A DNA stretch of 43,434 bases from Pseudobutyrivibrio sp. (GCA_024684955.1 JAIKWH010000072.1:1-43434); one strand, 5' to 3'; counted from the first letter of the stretch, positions 32,318-41,015 are shown. Numbers and translations: made by a program. Notes: generated from the letters alone by a model not told the origin.

Positions 32318-33415
32318 ATGAAAAAGGTCAATGTAGAAGATATTAAGCCAGGCATGATTCTGGCAGAGGACATCAAGAGTCCTAGGGGCCAGGTATTGGC
32401 TAGGGTTGGGGAGCCAGTTACAGCCCAGCAACTATTACACATGAGCTATTATGGTATAGATATTGTCCAGGTACAGGATGAGGATGATGTCATAGATGAA
32501 CTAGGTCTGGAGGCTCCTGACGATTTTGTAGGGGAGAGCCAGTCTTGGAGGATCCAAAATAGTGCTGAGTATAAGGACTTTAAAAGGGCCTACAAAAAAT
32601 GTGCTGCCAAACTAAAAGAAATAGTTGATGACTTTATAAATAACAAGTCTAATCTCAGGGGAGATGACATAATAGAGGATATCCACGGGGTATTTGAGCG
32701 CCACGCTACAGGCCTTGGCATTATGTCCATGATGCTAAACATCCAGGAAATTGATGATGATACCTACGAGCATTCAGTTAATGTAGCCATTATTTCCAGG
32801 GTATTAGGTGGCTGGCTAGGAATAAAGGATCCTGATGAATTAGATGTGCTGACAATTGCAGGACTCTTCCACGATATTGGAAAGAGCCAGGTGCCAGAAT
32901 CAATTCTCAAAAAGCCTGGCAAACTAACCACAGAAGAATTCTTTAGGATGGCAGAGCATCCAGTGCTGGGTTACACTCTGCTACAGGACCAAGAGTTGGA
33001 TAGACGAATCAAATTGGCTGCCCTCCAGCACCACGAGAGATGCGACGGGTCGGGGTATCCATATGGTCTGACTAGGACCTTTATCGCTCCTTTTTCCAGG
33101 GTAGTTGCCATAGCAGATGTATATGATGCTATGACCAGCGATAGGGTATACAGGGCTGGCATTTGCCCTTTTGAGGTAATAGCTCAGTTTAAAAGACAGA
33201 GAGCCAACAAATATGATGTGGATATGCTGATGGTATTTTTATCAAATATTGCCCAGTCTTACATTGGAACAGGAGTCATCCTGTCAGACGGAAGCAGAGG
33301 AATTATCACCATGGTAAATAAAAATGCCTTGGCTTCCCCTCTTATTAAAATTGATGATGGGTCTTTCATAGATTTAGAGGATAGGAATGACCTCTTTATC
33401 AGAGCCCTAATTTAA
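32318..33415 (+). CDS. HD-GYP domain protein, probable cyclic di-GMP phosphodiesterase
   Basis: This cytoplasmic signalling enzyme probably hydrolyses c-di-GMP. It has 365 residues: an N-terminal domain (about 1-70) with KPGMILAEDIKSPRGQVL, common in clostridial HD-GYP proteins, a helical linker (about 85-130), and the HD-GYP core (about 140-320). The core has EHSVNVAIISR, the metal motif FHDIGKSQVP, EHPVLGY, LQHHERCDGSGYP and IADVYDAMTSDRVYR. All key metal and GYP residues are present, so it is predicted active. There is no membrane helix or receiver domain. It is a single gene between the importer operon and a convergent unknown gene, with a weak ribosome binding site. Confidence 0.92.
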   Translation: MKKVNVEDIKPGMILAEDIKSPRGQVLARVGEPVTAQQLLHMSYYGIDIVQVQDEDDVIDELGLEAPDDFVGESQSWRIQNSAEYKDFKRAYKKCAAKLKEIVDDFINNKSNLRGDDIIEDIHGVFERHATGLGIMSMMLNIQEIDDDTYEHSVNVAIISRVLGGWLGIKDPDELDVLTIAGLFHDIGKSQVPESILKKPGKLTTEEFFRMAEHPVLGYTLLQDQELDRRIKLAALQHHERCDGSGYPYGLTRTFIAPFSRVVAIADVYDAMTSDRVYRAGICPFEVIAQFKRQRANKYDVDMLMVFLSNIAQSYIGTGVILSDGSRGIITMVNKNALASPLIKIDDGSFIDLEDRNDLFIRALI

Positions 33416-33427
33416 TAGGAAAAATTA

Positions 33428-33458
33428 AAAGTCCAGGCAATTTGCCTGGACTTTTTTA
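33428..33458. terminator. Bidirectional terminator between convergent genes
   Basis: AAAAGTCCAGGCA (33428-33440) pairs perfectly with TGCCTGGACTTTT (33444-33456) around ATT. A-rich and T-rich flanks on each side let it end transcription from the HD-GYP gene and from the minus-strand gene. Confidence 0.93.
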
Positions 33459-33472
33459 AAAAAGGAAATCCA

Positions 33473-34207
33473 TTAGGTCTCGATGTATGTTGATGAGCTA
33501 ACTGCGGAAATGTTTTCTTGATATGTAATGTTTGTGCCAGCACCAAAGCCTTGGATCTGGTCATTCTTTGATGAGTATGTTCCGTTCTTCCATGCATTGA
33601 ATTTTTCTTCTACAGCATCATATGTTTTAGAAGAAATATCTGGTAATTTCTTTCCCCATGTGCCTGTTGCCTGCTCATAGCCTTTCTTGAAAGCGTCCAA
33701 AAGCATGTCAGCCTTTGAAGTGTCACCGCCTGAAAGTGCAATAGCAAAGTCTACGATTCTATCAGAGGTTTGATTTACACCCCAATAGCCGTCTTCTGAA
33801 ATGTCTTCTTGAGCCTTTTTGACTGTCTCTGGATCGGCTGTAAATTTGCCCTCAGCCAGGAATTTCCACATGTCGTCCTGACTAGCAATTGCAAATGTGC
33901 TACCCTGACCACTGATAGTCTTGAGAACAATATCCATAAGGTTCTGAACCATTTTGTCCTGATCAGCCTTTAATTGCTCAATAAGGGCAGTCCTATCTGT
34001 AATTTTATTATTGTATGTCTCGCTTTTTGGAAGGGCATCAGTAGATTTCTCATAAACTGCAGCTGAGTCAGAGAATTTTGATGCGTTGATTTCTGATTTG
34101 CTAGCCTCAAACTCTAATGATTCTGTAACAGAGCCATCCGCATTTGTAGTCTTTTTGTAAGTGCCGGCAATATTGGAAGATACGCTACTATAATTACTAA
34201 TTTCCAT
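33473..34207 (-). CDS. Unknown protein behind a sigma-28-like promoter
   Basis: The 244-residue soluble protein has no signal peptide and no membrane helix. The N-terminus is Ser/Thr/Asn rich (MEISNYSSVSSNIAG). Residues about 70-100 are helical (RTALIEQLKADQDKMVQNLMDIV). A globular part at about 130-205 (DGYWGVNQTSDRIVDFAIALSGGD, DAFKKGYEQATGTWG) looks like a small helical domain, and the C-terminus is again Ser/Thr/Asn rich. That pattern resembles proteins that leave through a flagellar or similar non-Sec route. AAGGAGG sits before the ATG. The upstream promoter at 34253-34280 resembles flagellar sigma-28 promoters, so a motility or late flagellar link is inferred. The family was not recognised. 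Confidence 0.75.
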   Translation of the reverse strand: MEISNYSSVSSNIAGTYKKTTNADGSVTESLEFEASKSEINASKFSDSAAVYEKSTDALPKSETYNNKITDRTALIEQLKADQDKMVQNLMDIVLKTISGQGSTFAIASQDDMWKFLAEGKFTADPETVKKAQEDISEDGYWGVNQTSDRIVDFAIALSGGDTSKADMLLDAFKKGYEQATGTWGKKLPDISSKTYDAVEEKFNAWKNGTYSSKNDQIQGFGAGTNITYQENISAVSSSTYIET

Positions 34208-34252
34208 ATTAAACCTCCTTGTTTACCTAGGGAATTCCTTTTCCTATCTTTT

Positions 34253-34280
34253 CTATCGGCAGATTAAATGTCTGACTTTA
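34253..34280 (-). promoter_or_regulatory. Sigma-28 (SigD/FliA)-like promoter
   Basis: On the minus strand TAAA (34280 to 34277) is followed after 16 bases by GCCGATAG (34260 to 34253). The known flagellar sigma consensus is TAAA, about 15 bases, GCCGATAA/T. The start would lie near 34246, about 39 bases before the ATG of the unknown gene. Spacing is one base longer than the ideal. Confidence 0.6.
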
Positions 34281-34288
34281 GTTATGGA

Positions 34289-34308
34289 TTGTATTTATTT
34301 TAATACAA
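34289..34308. promoter_or_regulatory. 20-bp palindrome upstream of the ispE promoter, candidate operator
   Basis: TTGTATT and AATACAA are perfect 7-base arms separated by six bases. Further half-sites of the ATACAA type recur downstream across 34340-34372, around and after the ispE -10 box. TTGTAT/ATACAA half-sites are reminiscent of FCD-type GntR operators, and such a regulator is encoded at 35280. The link is inferred. Confidence 0.4.
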
Positions 34309-34313
34309 AAACC

Positions 34314-34342
34314 TTGATAATGTATGTAGAGTTTGTTAAAAT
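34314..34342 (+). promoter_or_regulatory. Sigma-A-type promoter of ispE
   Basis: TTGATA at 34314-34319 and TAAAAT at 34337-34342 are separated by exactly 17 bases. Transcription would start near 34349. Confidence 0.7.
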
Positions 34343-34394
34343 ACAAAATAATACAAAATACATTTTAGTACAATTTTAAACGACAGGATAGACT

Positions 34395-35264
34395 ATGGAC
34401 AATATTTCAATAAAGGCTCTGGCAAAAATCAATCTGGGCCTGGACGTTACAGGGATTAGGGAGGATGGTTATCACCAGGTCCGCATGATTATGCAGACTG
34501 TTAATCTTTTCGATTCTTTAAACATATCAAAAAATAGGGAAAAGGAAATTAGACTCAGCACCAATCTGGGATTTCTCCCTGTAAATGATGACAATCTCTG
34601 TGTAAAGGCTGCAAGGCTTTTATTAGATGAATTTAGTATTAAAGATGGAGTAGATATTAAACTGACAAAGCACATCCCTGTTGCTGCAGGAATGGCAGGA
34701 GGTTCCTCCGATGCTGCGGCAGTTTTATTTGGAGTAAACAGGATTTTTAGACTTGGCCTGTCCAAAAAGGAATTGATGGCCAGGGGAGTAAAAATCGGTG
34801 CCGATGTGCCTTATTGCCTTATGAGAGGCACAGCCCTGGCAGAGGGAATAGGGGAGGAATTAACAGTTCTTGATCCTATGATTAAATGCCCGGTACTGAT
34901 TGCAAAGCCAGGTATATCAGTTTCCACAAAGGAGGTATACCAGGCCCTGGATTCTTGCTTTGACACTGTGACCCATCCTGATATTGATGCCCTTATTCTG
35001 GATATTCAAAACAAGGATTTAAAGAGTCTTTGCTCCCACATGGGCAATGTTCTCCAGGAGGTTACCATTCCAAAGCATCCAATCATTGCAGACATAAAGC
35101 AAAACATGGTGGACAACGGGGCACTAGGAGCCATGATGTCAGGCTCTGGACCTACAGTATTTGGATTCTTTGAGGACATGAAAACCGCCAGGGAGGCAAA
35201 GCAAAAACTTACAGAAACCGGTATGGTAAAACAACTTTATCTTACAACTATTTATAACAATTAG
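34395..35264 (+). CDS. ispE: 4-diphosphocytidyl-2-C-methyl-D-erythritol kinase
   Basis: This enzyme phosphorylates CDP-methylerythritol in the non-mevalonate isoprenoid pathway. It has 289 residues of the GHMP kinase family, with the N-terminal KALAKINLGLDVTGIREDGYH, the ATP-binding loop PVAAGMAGGSSDAAAV (about 96-111) and the C-terminal GAMMSGSGPTVFG motif. Length is normal. It is the first gene of a three-gene run with a GntR/FCD regulator 15 bases downstream and a DUF1934 gene. A weak GACAGGAT serves as ribosome binding site. Confidence 0.95.
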   Translation: MDNISIKALAKINLGLDVTGIREDGYHQVRMIMQTVNLFDSLNISKNREKEIRLSTNLGFLPVNDDNLCVKAARLLLDEFSIKDGVDIKLTKHIPVAAGMAGGSSDAAAVLFGVNRIFRLGLSKKELMARGVKIGADVPYCLMRGTALAEGIGEELTVLDPMIKCPVLIAKPGISVSTKEVYQALDSCFDTVTHPDIDALILDIQNKDLKSLCSHMGNVLQEVTIPKHPIIADIKQNMVDNGALGAMMSGSGPTVFGFFEDMKTAREAKQKLTETGMVKQLYLTTIYNN

Positions 35265-35279
35265 AGACAAGGAGAAAGA

Positions 35280-35954
35280 ATGACTGAGAATTTAACTCTT
35301 AAGATGGACGATTATCTGCCACTTCGTGATGTGGTTTTTAACACCTTGAGAGAGGCTATTCTAAAAGGTGAATTAAAGCCAGGTGAGCGTCTCATGGAGA
35401 TGCATTTGGCAAACAAACTGGGGGTTAGCCGCACTCCTATCCGTGAGGCTATCAGGATGTTAGAGCAGGAGGGGCTGGCTGTCACTATTCCCCGTAAGGG
35501 AGCCCAGGTGGCAAAGATGACAGAGAAGGACCTGCAGGATGTGCTGGAGGTGAGAGATGCCTTAGATGCACTGGCAGTGGTATGTGCCTGCCAGAGAATG
35601 ACATCCGCACAGATTGTAAAGTTAAAGGAGGCAATGAAAGCCTTTGAGACCGCTACAAAAACAGATGATGTCCGCAGCATTGTAGAGACAGACGAGGCCT
35701 TTCATGATGTAATCTATGCGGCAGCTGACAATCCAAAGTTGGAGAATATTATCAATTCTGCCAGGGAGCAGATGTACCGCTACAGATATGAATATGTAAA
35801 AAATCCTGCTGTATATGAGCAGTTGATTTCAGAGCACAAGGCTATCATTGATGGCTTTGAAAGAAGAGATGTAGACTTTTTAAAGAACATAATGCACGTC
35901 CATCTGGAAAACCAGATTGAGGCTGTGCGAGTAGTTATAAGGGAGCAGAGTTAA
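35280..35954 (+). CDS. GntR-family regulator, FCD (FadR) subgroup
   Basis: This DNA-binding repressor or activator has 224 residues. The winged helix lies at about 11-80, with LREAILKGELKPGERLMEMHLANKLGVSRTPIREAIRMLEQEG. The helical FCD ligand domain lies at about 90-215, with ETDEAFHDVIYAAADNPKLENI and the metal-site histidine segment MHVHLENQIEAV. AAGGAGAAAG precedes the ATG. It sits in an operon with ispE, and its stop overlaps the DUF1934 start (TAATG). The ligand, often an organic acid for this subgroup, is not evident. Confidence 0.92.
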   Translation: MTENLTLKMDDYLPLRDVVFNTLREAILKGELKPGERLMEMHLANKLGVSRTPIREAIRMLEQEGLAVTIPRKGAQVAKMTEKDLQDVLEVRDALDALAVVCACQRMTSAQIVKLKEAMKAFETATKTDDVRSIVETDEAFHDVIYAAADNPKLENIINSAREQMYRYRYEYVKNPAVYEQLISEHKAIIDGFERRDVDFLKNIMHVHLENQIEAVRVVIREQS

Positions 35955-36364
35955 TGGGTGGAAGACAGTGTGAGATTCAGGTGAATTCTTGTCAGGTTTT
36001 GGGAGATGACACCGAAGAAACATTAGATATGTACAAGGGCAACTATCTGGACAGGGGGGACAAAAAATACTTGTCCTATAGGAGAGAAACCGAGGATGGT
36101 CAGGTAGAATGCTTGCTCAGTTATGAGGCAGGCAGGATCACCATGAGCCAGCAGGGTGGAGTCCGTTCTAAAATGGAATTCGTCCCAGGCAAAAAGACCA
36201 TATCTCAGTATCTGACACCTCTGGGCAACATGGATATCCCTATTTACACAAGAGGTCTTTCTGTGGAGGAGAAGGACGAGACATTAAACATTATGATTGA
36301 CTACGACATTGCCACAGATGATGCTATAAAGACTAGGATAGATATTAATGTCACATTAAAATAA
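35954..36364 (+). CDS. DUF1934 family protein (YwiB-like beta barrel)
   Basis: The 136-residue protein matches the pattern of the DUF1934 family of small calycin-like beta-barrel proteins of Firmicutes. It has alternating hydrophobic strands, the GNYLDRGDKKYLSYRRE segment, GRITMSQQGGVRSKMEFVPG and a TPLGNMDIPIYTRGL block. It has no signal peptide. Its ATG overlaps the stop of the GntR gene, and it ends at a strong terminator at 36371. The biochemical role is unknown. Confidence 0.8.
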   Translation: MGGRQCEIQVNSCQVLGDDTEETLDMYKGNYLDRGDKKYLSYRRETEDGQVECLLSYEAGRITMSQQGGVRSKMEFVPGKKTISQYLTPLGNMDIPIYTRGLSVEEKDETLNIMIDYDIATDDAIKTRIDINVTLK

Positions 36365-36370
36365 TAAAGA

Positions 36371-36403
36371 AAAAGAGTTTTGCAGGGCAAAACTCTTTTT
36401 TTC
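36371..36403 (+). terminator. Intrinsic terminator after the DUF1934 gene
   Basis: AAAAGAGTTTTG (36371-36382) pairs perfectly with CAAAACTCTTTT (36388-36399) around a 5-base loop, and T residues continue after it. Confidence 0.93.
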
Positions 36404-36413
36404 TTTGATTCAT

Positions 36414-36442
36414 TTGACTAAGCCCCCTTGGTGGACTAAGAT
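36414..36442 (+). promoter_or_regulatory. Sigma-A-type promoter of the six-gene overlapping operon
   Basis: TTGACT at 36414-36419 and TAAGAT at 36437-36442 are separated by exactly 17 bases. The start would be near 36449, about 40 bases before the first gene. Confidence 0.75.
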
Positions 36443-36488
36443 TACCATAGATATATTTTAAGATAGGATAAGTGTGTATAGAGACAGT

Positions 36489-37640
36489 ATGGATAGATTT
36501 ACCATTAATGTTCCATGCCATTTTGGACTGGAAGCACCCCTGAAAAGAGAGATATTTGACCTGGGCTACGACGTTACAGAAGTCACCGATGGCAGGGTAT
36601 CTTTTATAGGAGATGCAGAGGCAGTATGTAGGGCAAATATTCATATCAGGGCAGGGGAGAGAATCCTCATCGAAATAGGCAGATTTACAGCCACCACTTT
36701 TGAGGAATTATTCCAGGGGATCAAGAGCCTGCCATGGGAAAAGTATATTCCTAAAGATGGAAAATTCTGGGTGACTAAGGCCACCTCTGTTAAGAGTAAA
36801 CTTTTTTCTCTCACAGACATTCAGTCTATTACCAAAAAAGCCATGGTGGAAAGGATGAAATCCTTCTATGGCATCGATTGGTTCAAAGAAGACGGAAATG
36901 ATTATCCAGTTAGAATATTCATATTAAAAGATGAAGTGGTTGTTACCCTGGATACTACGGGGCAGCCTTTGCACAAGAGAGGCTATAGGACATATACCAG
37001 CAAGGCGCCTCTTTCAGAGACAATGGCGGCAGCCCTTATAGAACTCACACCTTGGCATCCAGACAGGATACTGGTGGACCCATTCTGTGGCTCTGGCACA
37101 TTTTTGATTGAGGCAGCCATGATGGCAGCAGGTATTGCTCCTGGCCTAAATCGTGATTTCACTGCTATGGATTGGACAAATATAATTGATCCAAAACTTT
37201 GGAAGGACGCCTTTGATGAGGCTAGGGAAGAGGTAGACACCAGCGTAGAATGCCATTTGCAGGGATTTGACATAGACCCTGAGATGATAAAAATAGCCAG
37301 ACTTAATGCAAAAAATGCAGGAGTGGACCACATGATTCACTTCCAGACTAGGGATGTGGCAGAACTTAGACATCCTAAAAAATACGGCTTTATTATTACA
37401 AACCCTCCTTATGGAGAAAGGCTGGAGGACAAAAAGGACCTGCCTGCAATCTATGGCAACCTGGGCAAATCTTTTGCCGCCCTTGACTCCTGGTCCATGT
37501 TTGTGATTACCAGCTATGAAAATGCCCCTGTTGATATAGGAAGAAAGGCCGACAAAAACCGCAAGATTTACAACGGTATGATCAAGACCTACTTTTACCA
37601 ATTCTTGGGACCTAAGCCACCTAAAAAGGACAAAAAATGA
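36489..37640 (+). CDS. THUMP-domain class I rRNA methyltransferase (RlmL/YpsC-like)
   Basis: This enzyme probably makes m2G in 23S rRNA with S-adenosylmethionine. It is 383 residues from the ATG at 36489; a GTG at 36474 in frame is an alternative start. The N-terminal ferredoxin-like and THUMP regions cover about 1-160. The methyltransferase core has the SAM loop LVDPFCGSGTFLIEAA (about 195-210) and the catalytic NPPYG motif, which marks modification of a base amino group. The NPPY motif and THUMP domain separate it from other methyltransferases; the exact nucleotide is by homology only. Its stop overlaps the next ATG by four bases. Confidence 0.9.
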   Translation: MDRFTINVPCHFGLEAPLKREIFDLGYDVTEVTDGRVSFIGDAEAVCRANIHIRAGERILIEIGRFTATTFEELFQGIKSLPWEKYIPKDGKFWVTKATSVKSKLFSLTDIQSITKKAMVERMKSFYGIDWFKEDGNDYPVRIFILKDEVVVTLDTTGQPLHKRGYRTYTSKAPLSETMAAALIELTPWHPDRILVDPFCGSGTFLIEAAMMAAGIAPGLNRDFTAMDWTNIIDPKLWKDAFDEAREEVDTSVECHLQGFDIDPEMIKIARLNAKNAGVDHMIHFQTRDVAELRHPKKYGFIITNPPYGERLEDKKDLPAIYGNLGKSFAALDSWSMFVITSYENAPVDIGRKADKNRKIYNGMIKTYFYQFLGPKPPKKDKK

Positions 37641-39331
37641 AATTTTCCAAAAGATACGCTTTCTTTATCCTGATAATTATCGGGACTCTGATTTGGAAAT
37701 TGAATAATTGGAACGACAGGTATGCAGCAGTTGAACCATTTAGAGGAGCGGCTCTCAAAGAGGAGGTGCTCTATCCTCTTATGTCCAAAAATCTAAATGA
37801 TTCAGGTACCTTGCATGTTTACATAAATGACGTCAGATATGACAACAATGACCAGGGGGTAGTTTTAGATGACAGGATGGTGCCAGTGGCATCTTTGGAA
37901 TTTATTAGATCATCCCTAAAAGGCTCTGCTTTTATGAGCGATGAGGACACAGCCATCGTCCAGATTGTAAACGATATTTATGGAATATCTGCAGATACTC
38001 TCAAAGCAACAGAAAACACCACCAATATAAACTTAAAGAGTCTGCCATCTATGAGAGGCAACAGTTTGTACATTGGGGTGGAGGACCTGTGCGATATTTT
38101 TGGATACGAATATTCCTATAATAAGACAAAGTACGAAGTAAAAATCACATATGACAAGGCAGCATCCCTTCCTGCCAAATATGACCTGAGGGATATGAAA
38201 AGGGTAAGCAAAATCAGAAACCAGGGCTCTACATCTACATGCTGGGCCTGCGCCTCTTTAGAGGCCATGGAATCATCTTTGCTGCCATCTGATTCATATT
38301 ATTTTGATGTGGATTCCATGATTGGAAACAATAGTTTCAAATTAAAGGAGGAGGCCGGCGGAGACTACACTATGGCATTGGCCTATCTCTTGGGATGGCA
38401 GGGGCCTGTGGAGGCAGAAAAGGAGGAGACAAGCCCTGTTCACCTCCAGGAGGTTCACTTCTATGACTCTGAGGATTTGGATGAGATAAAGTGGGCAGTA
38501 TATCAGCACGGTGGTGTTTCCACCTCTATATATGCCAGCGTTTCATCATCAAACCTGTCTAATACATCTAGTTATAACAGATTGACCAATTCCTACTGCT
38601 ACATGGGCAACGAAAAGCCAAACCATGACGTGGTAATTGTGGGCTGGGATGACAATTTCAAGGCCAGCGCATTCTCCACAAACGTGCCAGGCGATGGTGC
38701 CTTTATATGCCAAAATTCTTGGGGCACAGGCTTTGGAAACAATGGTATATTCTATATTTCCTACTATGATACCAACATTGGCAATCAGGCTGTTTCATAT
38801 GTAAAGACTGATTTAAACAACAGGTACAATTATATTTACCAAAGTGACCTATGCGGTTGGGTAGGCCAGGTGGGCTACAGCAAGGAGTGGGCCTACGGGG
38901 CCAACACCTATGAGGCCACAGATGATATGCAAATAGATGCAGCAGGATTTTACGCCCTGGGCAAGAATACTTCTTACCAGTTGTATTTTGTAAACAACTA
39001 CAAGAATACCTCATCTCTTGCCACCAAAGAATTGGTAGCCAAGGGTTCTCTCACTGACGCAGGCTATTACACCATTAATTTCAATCAGGGGAAGACAGTA
39101 TCAAAGGGAGAAAACTTCGCCGTTGTTTTATACATCAATACTCCAGATGCCTCTAGACCTATGGCAGTGGAATACATGGCTGACGACATGACAGCCAACG
39201 TGGATCTGGAGGATGGAAGGGGCTACATTTCCAACAATGGACTTGACTGGGAGAATGTCGAGGACGTTGCTGGGGCAAACCTTTGCCTAAAGGCCTACGG
39301 AAACAACATCATCGAAGTGTTTGAAGAATAA
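37637..39331 (+). CDS. Membrane-anchored papain-family (C1) cysteine peptidase
   Basis: The 564-residue protein has an N-terminal signal-anchor helix (about 8-22) and should act outside the membrane. Residues about 55-170 resemble the small beta/alpha repeats of copper-amine-oxidase-like N-terminal domains. The papain-like core starts at about 178 (LPAKYDLRD). It shows oxyanion Q196, catalytic C202 (QGSTSTCWACA), catalytic H330 (NHDVVIVGWDD) and N360 (CQNSWGTGFG), so activity is expected. A C-terminal beta domain, about 395-560, resembles lectin-like domains found after C1 peptidases in clostridia. Start and stop overlap neighbouring genes (ATGA and TAATG). The target is unknown. Confidence 0.88.
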   Translation: MKFSKRYAFFILIIIGTLIWKLNNWNDRYAAVEPFRGAALKEEVLYPLMSKNLNDSGTLHVYINDVRYDNNDQGVVLDDRMVPVASLEFIRSSLKGSAFMSDEDTAIVQIVNDIYGISADTLKATENTTNINLKSLPSMRGNSLYIGVEDLCDIFGYEYSYNKTKYEVKITYDKAASLPAKYDLRDMKRVSKIRNQGSTSTCWACASLEAMESSLLPSDSYYFDVDSMIGNNSFKLKEEAGGDYTMALAYLLGWQGPVEAEKEETSPVHLQEVHFYDSEDLDEIKWAVYQHGGVSTSIYASVSSSNLSNTSSYNRLTNSYCYMGNEKPNHDVVIVGWDDNFKASAFSTNVPGDGAFICQNSWGTGFGNNGIFYISYYDTNIGNQAVSYVKTDLNNRYNYIYQSDLCGWVGQVGYSKEWAYGANTYEATDDMQIDAAGFYALGKNTSYQLYFVNNYKNTSSLATKELVAKGSLTDAGYYTINFNQGKTVSKGENFAVVLYINTPDASRPMAVEYMADDMTANVDLEDGRGYISNNGLDWENVEDVAGANLCLKAYGNNIIEVFEE

Positions 39332-40407
39332 TGGAAAGAAAATTGATGGGGGTGTCCGCCCTTATAGTTATGGTGGTGTCCATCGCCCTTAGTTTTTTAT
39401 TAATATATGTTCCCAACATGCACATCATTGCCCTCAAAATCAGGGACAAGGAGATGGAGGGCGGCAGGGTCTCAATCATGGAGATGCTTTTGGACGAGAA
39501 TCAATTGTCTGAGGAAGTAAACCAGGATGAGGTGGTGGATATACTAATGGGCCACGAGATGAGACTGTCATTGCCAAGCAATGTTTCCACCAGGGATGTG
39601 TCTATTAAAAATGACTATGTCAACAGGACAATATCTGTCACCATAAAAGGAATCGGAAAAGACTACTTTAACCAGTATCCTATGAGGGGATTATCTAACA
39701 ACATTATGGATATCACCTACGGCAGCGAGAATTTGGTTGGTGTTATCGACATAGTTTTAGACGACGTCAAAGAGTTAAAGATGGAGGAGAATGGTCCTTA
39801 TCTATACTTTGATTTTATAGATCCAAAGGATGTATATGACTATGTGGTGGTAGTGGATGCAGGTCACGGAGGCAATGTGCCTGGAGCCAGCAAAATGGGC
39901 ATCAACGAAAAAGACCTCAATCTGGACATAGTCCTAGAACTCAAAAAACTCTTGGACAAAAACGACAAAAATATTGGTGTATACTACACTCGCACAAGGG
40001 ATGTAAACCCATCCTTTGAAAACAGGGTAGGCCTGGCCAATGACTCAGATGCAGATTTGTTTTTGTCGGTACACAATAATTCAACCGCCTCAGGCCGTAT
40101 GAGTTCCATCTCTGGTGCCGAGGTCATGTACAGGGGCGGTGATGAGTCTGGAGAATCAAAAAAATTCTCCCAGATGTGCCTAGATAATTTGCTGTCTGCC
40201 CTTGGGGCCAAATCAAAGGGACTTGTAGTAGGGGACGAGGTGTATATAATAAGAACATCCCAGGTGCCTGTGGCCCTTGTAGAAGTTGGATTTATGACTA
40301 ACCAAACCGAACTTCAAAATCTTAGCGACAAGACTTATCAGAAGAAGGCAGCCCAGGCCCTCTATGATTCAATAATAGAATATTTAAACACCAGGGAGAT
40401 GCAATGA
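39331..40407 (+). CDS. N-acetylmuramoyl-L-alanine amidase (Amidase_3)
   Basis: This cell wall hydrolase cuts the bond between muramic acid and the stem peptide. The 358 residues carry one N-terminal membrane helix (about 7-27), an extracellular spacer (about 30-165) without recognised motif, and a zinc amidase domain (about 170-355). Expected zinc ligands are H179 (DAGHGG), E193 and H248 (LSVHNN), and catalytic E318 (ALVEVGFMTN). All key residues are present. Its ATG overlaps the stop of the cysteine peptidase gene, and it overlaps the next gene by four bases. The peptidase and amidase may be used together in wall remodelling. Confidence 0.92.
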   Translation: MERKLMGVSALIVMVVSIALSFLLIYVPNMHIIALKIRDKEMEGGRVSIMEMLLDENQLSEEVNQDEVVDILMGHEMRLSLPSNVSTRDVSIKNDYVNRTISVTIKGIGKDYFNQYPMRGLSNNIMDITYGSENLVGVIDIVLDDVKELKMEENGPYLYFDFIDPKDVYDYVVVVDAGHGGNVPGASKMGINEKDLNLDIVLELKKLLDKNDKNIGVYYTRTRDVNPSFENRVGLANDSDADLFLSVHNNSTASGRMSSISGAEVMYRGGDESGESKKFSQMCLDNLLSALGAKSKGLVVGDEVYIIRTSQVPVALVEVGFMTNQTELQNLSDKTYQKKAAQALYDSIIEYLNTREMQ

Positions 40408-41015
40408 AAAGAAAAATAGTATTTGCCACATCAAATCCAGGCAAGATGAGAGAAATCAGAGAGATTTTGGGAGGGGAAGATTTTGAAATTCTCTCCATGA
40501 AAGAAGCCGGCATAGACTGCGACATAATCGAGGACGGCCAAACTTTTGAGGAGAATTCTCTTATAAAATCCAGAGAGGTGGCAAAATATGCAAAAGATGC
40601 CATCGTATTAGCAGATGACTCCGGTCTGGAAATCGACGCCTTAAACAAGGAACCAGGAGTATATTCTGCCAGATATATGGGGGAAGACACCTCCTATGAT
40701 ATAAAAAATGCAAACCTTATTGAAAGATTAGATGGGGTTGCAAAAGAGGACAGGGGGGCCAGATTCGTATGTGCCGTCTCAGCAGTATTCCCCGATGGGT
40801 ATGAGGCTGTAGTCAGAGGCACCATAGAAGGCTACATAGGCTGGGAAGCCCAGGGCCAAAACGGATTTGGGTATGACCCAATATTTTACCTGTGGGACAA
40901 GGACGTCACCACAGCCAGCCTTTCACCTGAGGAAAAGAATGCAATCAGCCACAGGGGACAGGCCCTTAGATTGATAAAGAAAGAAATTTTAAAACATGAA
41001 AATATTAGTTGTTAG
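40404..41015 (+). CDS. rdgB: XTP/dITP pyrophosphatase (RdgB/HAM1 family)
   Basis: This house-cleaning enzyme hydrolyses non-canonical purine triphosphates such as dITP and XTP. It has 203 residues with the substrate motif ATSNPGKMREI at the N-terminus, the metal-binding DDSGLEIDALN segment and the GYDPIF motif. Length is normal. It overlaps the preceding gene by four bases and the following one by 20, so translation is coupled on both sides. Confidence 0.95.
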   Translation: MKRKIVFATSNPGKMREIREILGGEDFEILSMKEAGIDCDIIEDGQTFEENSLIKSREVAKYAKDAIVLADDSGLEIDALNKEPGVYSARYMGEDTSYDIKNANLIERLDGVAKEDRGARFVCAVSAVFPDGYEAVVRGTIEGYIGWEAQGQNGFGYDPIFYLWDKDVTTASLSPEEKNAISHRGQALRLIKKEILKHENISC

